Assembly: GCA_002343185.1 (NCBI GenBank)
Contig: DDRT01000005.1
Location: 1 to 44,057, forward strand
Source: Deltaproteobacteria bacterium UBA2409
Lineage (GTDB): Bacteria > Bdellovibrionota_C > UBA2361 > DDRT01
Length of the DNA stretch: 44,057 bases
Direction: 5' to 3'
Shown here one piece after another: positions 42,221-44,057 of this stretch; position 1 is the first letter of the stretch; every line of letters starts with the position of its first letter. The position numbers were made by a program, and so were the translations under genes. Below the pieces are notes generated by a model. The model did not search any database. It saw only the letters and a program-made list of their open reading frames with translations, and was not told the origin of the DNA.

Positions 42221-42325
42221 TGTCTGGACTGGCTTTAGCCAGTCCTTTAAAGTCAAGGTCTGGTAAAACCAGATCAGGCAGGTTCGATCATTGCCCGGTC
42301 AGTCTTTATCCAGTCCTATTTTTTT
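42221..42325. repeat. Hairpin element E (GGACTGGCTTTAG family) before nadE
   Basis: The 139-bp gap contains GGACTGGCT (42226-42234) / AGCCAGTCC (42237-42245) with a two-base loop, a perfect 9-bp stem, then TTTAAAG. A second hairpin follows, TCTGGT (42259-42264) / ACCAGA (42268-42273). A third, weaker GGTC/CAGTCC region lies near 42297-42316. It is related to element D at 18050-18116 in inverted orientation. The first hairpin plus TTT could terminate the glycosyltransferase message. Confidence 0.6.
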
Positions 42326-42333
42326 AAGGCCAA

Positions 42334-43893
42334 ATGAATAGCAACTTCTGTATAGCCCAGGTTGGAACAGTGCCTTTTGATATTGAGGGTAATGAACGCT
42401 TAATTACTGATCTTTCATTAAAAGCAAAAGAGGAAGGATATAAATTAATAGTTTTTCCTGAGTTAGCTCTTTCTGGATACTACTGTTTGGATCTGACCTT
42501 TAATCAAAATTTTCTGCTCTCTCAAAGAGAGGCACTAGTTCGTATAGCCAAAAAAACTCAAGGGATCTCAGTGGTGCTAGGTTTTATGAGATCTGAGGAA
42601 GGAATTTTGAGATCTAACGGTAGGCCAGTAGTTTATAACTCAGCTGCATTTTTAGAGGATGGAAAAGTTCTTGGGATTCAAGATAAACGATTACTTCCAG
42701 ACTATGATGTTTTTGATGAAACAAGATATTTCATAGCTGGTGAAAAGTCGGAGGTCATAAGATCTAAATTAGGAAGAATAGGATTACAGATCTGTGAAGA
42801 TCTTTGGACTGAAGCGTACAGTATAAATCCTGGTCAGGAATTGCTTGAGAAGGGAGCAGAGATTGTAATTAACATATCTGCTTCTCCCTATGAAAAAGGA
42901 AAGTTTGATGAAAGGGTAAGATTAGCTCGAAAGCTAAAGTGTCCATTTTTATATGTAAATACAGTTGGTGGGTTTGATGGATATGAAGGAGAGGTTGTTT
43001 TTGATGGTAGAAGCTTCTTTATTGGAGATGACGGGGAATTTGTTTTTGGTTTTGGAGAAGAGGGGGTATTTTCCCGCAATAATAAGGTATCAGGAAGGCT
43101 AAGCGAGGTTGAGGAGATCTACAATGCTTTAATTATAGGTTTAAGAAGTTATTTATCCAGAACAAAATCTGACAGTATTACAATCGGAGTAAGTGGTGGA
43201 ATAGATTCTGCTGTTGTTGCTGCCCTGGCAGCAAAATGCTCAAAAAAAGTCACCTTGGTTTCGATGCCTACAAGATACAATAGTGAGGGAACCAGATCTG
43301 ATGCTAAAAAACTTGCAGAAAATCTAAACGTAGATTTTGTTGAGTTCTCAATTGAAAAGATATTTCAAAACTTTTCCAGTGAACTTAAAGGAAAACTCTC
43401 AGTTTCGGATACTGCGTTAGAGAACCTACAAAGTAGAATCAGGATGGGGGTTTTGTTTAGTATAAGTAATTCTAACGGTTCGTTAGTATTAAATACTGGA
43501 AATAAAACTGAGCTTGCACTTGGATATACAACTTCTTATGGGGATCTTGCAGGTGCGATAAGTGTGCTTGGCGATGTTAATAAGAGAGAAGTTTATGAAC
43601 TTGCTAGATTCATAAATAGAGATAAAAAGATAATCCCACAGTCGATTATTGATAGAGAGCCAACTGCAGAGCTTAGAGATAACCAGACTGATGCAGAAGG
43701 AATGGGAGGCAGACCGCAGGATATTGCAGATCTCGTTGATACACTAATTGAGGGTGGGGAGGTTGAGGACAGTGCATTGACCGGTAAATTAAGGAAGCTT
43801 CTACTAAGTAGTGAATGGAAGAGGAGACAGGCGCCACCAGCAATTAAGATAAGTAGAAAAGCATTTGGTCATGGAAGAAGAGTGCCGATGTAG
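42334..43893 (+). CDS. nadE: Glutamine-dependent NAD+ synthetase
   Basis: NadE amidates nicotinic acid adenine dinucleotide to NAD+ using glutamine. The 519-aa protein has the nitrilase-type glutaminase domain with triad E43 (VFPELALSGY), K118 (QDKRLLPDY) and C154 (LQICEDLW). The synthetase domain follows, with P-loop SGGIDS at 287-292 and the NAD-binding region LNTGNKTELALGYTT...GDLAGAISVLGDV. Length and domain order are normal for the bacterial two-domain enzyme. The ATG is preceded by AAGG. It is the last protein gene in the window. Confidence 0.96.
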   Translation: MNSNFCIAQVGTVPFDIEGNERLITDLSLKAKEEGYKLIVFPELALSGYYCLDLTFNQNFLLSQREALVRIAKKTQGISVVLGFMRSEEGILRSNGRPVVYNSAAFLEDGKVLGIQDKRLLPDYDVFDETRYFIAGEKSEVIRSKLGRIGLQICEDLWTEAYSINPGQELLEKGAEIVINISASPYEKGKFDERVRLARKLKCPFLYVNTVGGFDGYEGEVVFDGRSFFIGDDGEFVFGFGEEGVFSRNNKVSGRLSEVEEIYNALIIGLRSYLSRTKSDSITIGVSGGIDSAVVAALAAKCSKKVTLVSMPTRYNSEGTRSDAKKLAENLNVDFVEFSIEKIFQNFSSELKGKLSVSDTALENLQSRIRMGVLFSISNSNGSLVLNTGNKTELALGYTTSYGDLAGAISVLGDVNKREVYELARFINRDKKIIPQSIIDREPTAELRDNQTDAEGMGGRPQDIADLVDTLIEGGEVEDSALTGKLRKLLLSSEWKRRQAPPAIKISRKAFGHGRRVPM

Positions 43894-43964
43894 TGGAACT
43901 CTTTAAATTTACTCTTACATAGTATAGTCTTCGTAGCCTACCGTATTGATTTAACTCAATATTC

Positions 43965-44048
43965 GCCGGGGTGATGGAATTGGTAGACATACAGGACTTA
44001 AAATCCTGGGGTGGCAACACCGTGCCGGTTCAAGTCCGGCCCTCGGTA
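43965..44048 (+). tRNA. tRNA-Leu (anticodon TAA)
   Basis: The 84-nt gene has acceptor GCCGGGG (43965-43971) facing CCTCGGT (44041-44047) with two G-T pairs and discriminator A at 44048. The anticodon stem is CAGGA/TCCTG with loop CTTAAAA (anticodon TAA), a long variable arm (GGGGTGGCAACACCGT) follows, and the T-arm is GCCGG-TTCAAGT-CCGGC. The long variable arm confirms a class II tRNA. CCA is not encoded. Confidence 0.94.
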
Positions 44049-44057
44049 TTTCTGGCA

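Overview
The window (about 40% G+C by eye) is a chromosome segment of a Gram-negative, diderm bacterium. The evidence is a type II secretion system (T2SS), an RND efflux pump with its periplasmic adaptor, a class A penicillin-binding protein of the PBP1B type, a periplasmic HtrA protease and several exported proteins. The gene set (NtrY-like kinase, M16C peptidase, HDOD-GAF protein, hybrid kinases, TPR glycosyltransferases) looks most like the deltaproteobacterial / Bdellovibrionota breadth of bacteria. That placement is inference from gene content; no rRNA is present. There is no phage, CRISPR array, integrase or transposase gene.

Layout. 1-110: a 15-bp tandem repeat. 111-5414 (minus): PBP1B, HtrA/DegQ, RdgB/HAM1 pyrophosphatase, GspF. 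5449-17701 (plus): yebC, ruvA, a 326-bp nested palindromic element, ruvB, an exported protein, an NtrY-type kinase, an M16C metallopeptidase, and an RND adaptor plus pump. From ruvB onward most junctions overlap or nearly abut, so this looks like one long operon. 17736-18047: a small winged-helix-like gene with a clear promoter. 18117-23462 (minus): T2SS genes gspG-H-I-J, a gap with an inverted repeat, then gspL-M-N and a membrane-anchored coiled-coil gene. 23531-24682 (minus): an exported protein next to the T2SS genes. 24781-25861: tRNA-Gln(TTG) and prs. 26033-28640: a long-chain acyl-CoA synthetase, a small membrane protein and an unknown gene behind an attenuator-like leader. 28608-32483 (minus): a signalling operon of hybrid histidine kinase, HDOD-GAF protein and single receiver domain. 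32557-36074: CBS-pair protein, sulfatase, exported hypothetical, RNase HI, an atypical receiver and a small coiled-coil protein. 36151-42194: five glycosyltransferases. 42334-44048: glutamine-dependent NAD synthetase and tRNA-Leu(TAA).

How the genes work together. Envelope biogenesis and quality control (PBP1B, HtrA, RND pump, T2SS, glycosyltransferases) dominates, mixed with DNA repair (RuvAB without RuvC here), nucleotide/NAD metabolism and sensory signalling. The T2SS is split: gspF lies about 17 kb from gspG-N, and C, D, E and K are not in the window.

The most striking signal is outside the genes. A family of short composite palindromic elements has terminal inverted repeats ending in GGGGGTCAGGCC. 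There are three copies, at 6748-7073, 34811-34917 and 37189-37291. They share an internal stem-loop with a compensatory base-pair change. One copy is interrupted by a second 179-bp element that has its own perfect 12-bp terminal inverted repeats and is flanked by a near-perfect 13-bp direct repeat. A second hairpin family (18050-18116 and 42221-42325) and several promoters only 5-9 bases upstream of start codons (leaderless or near-leaderless mRNAs) are the other features worth following up.
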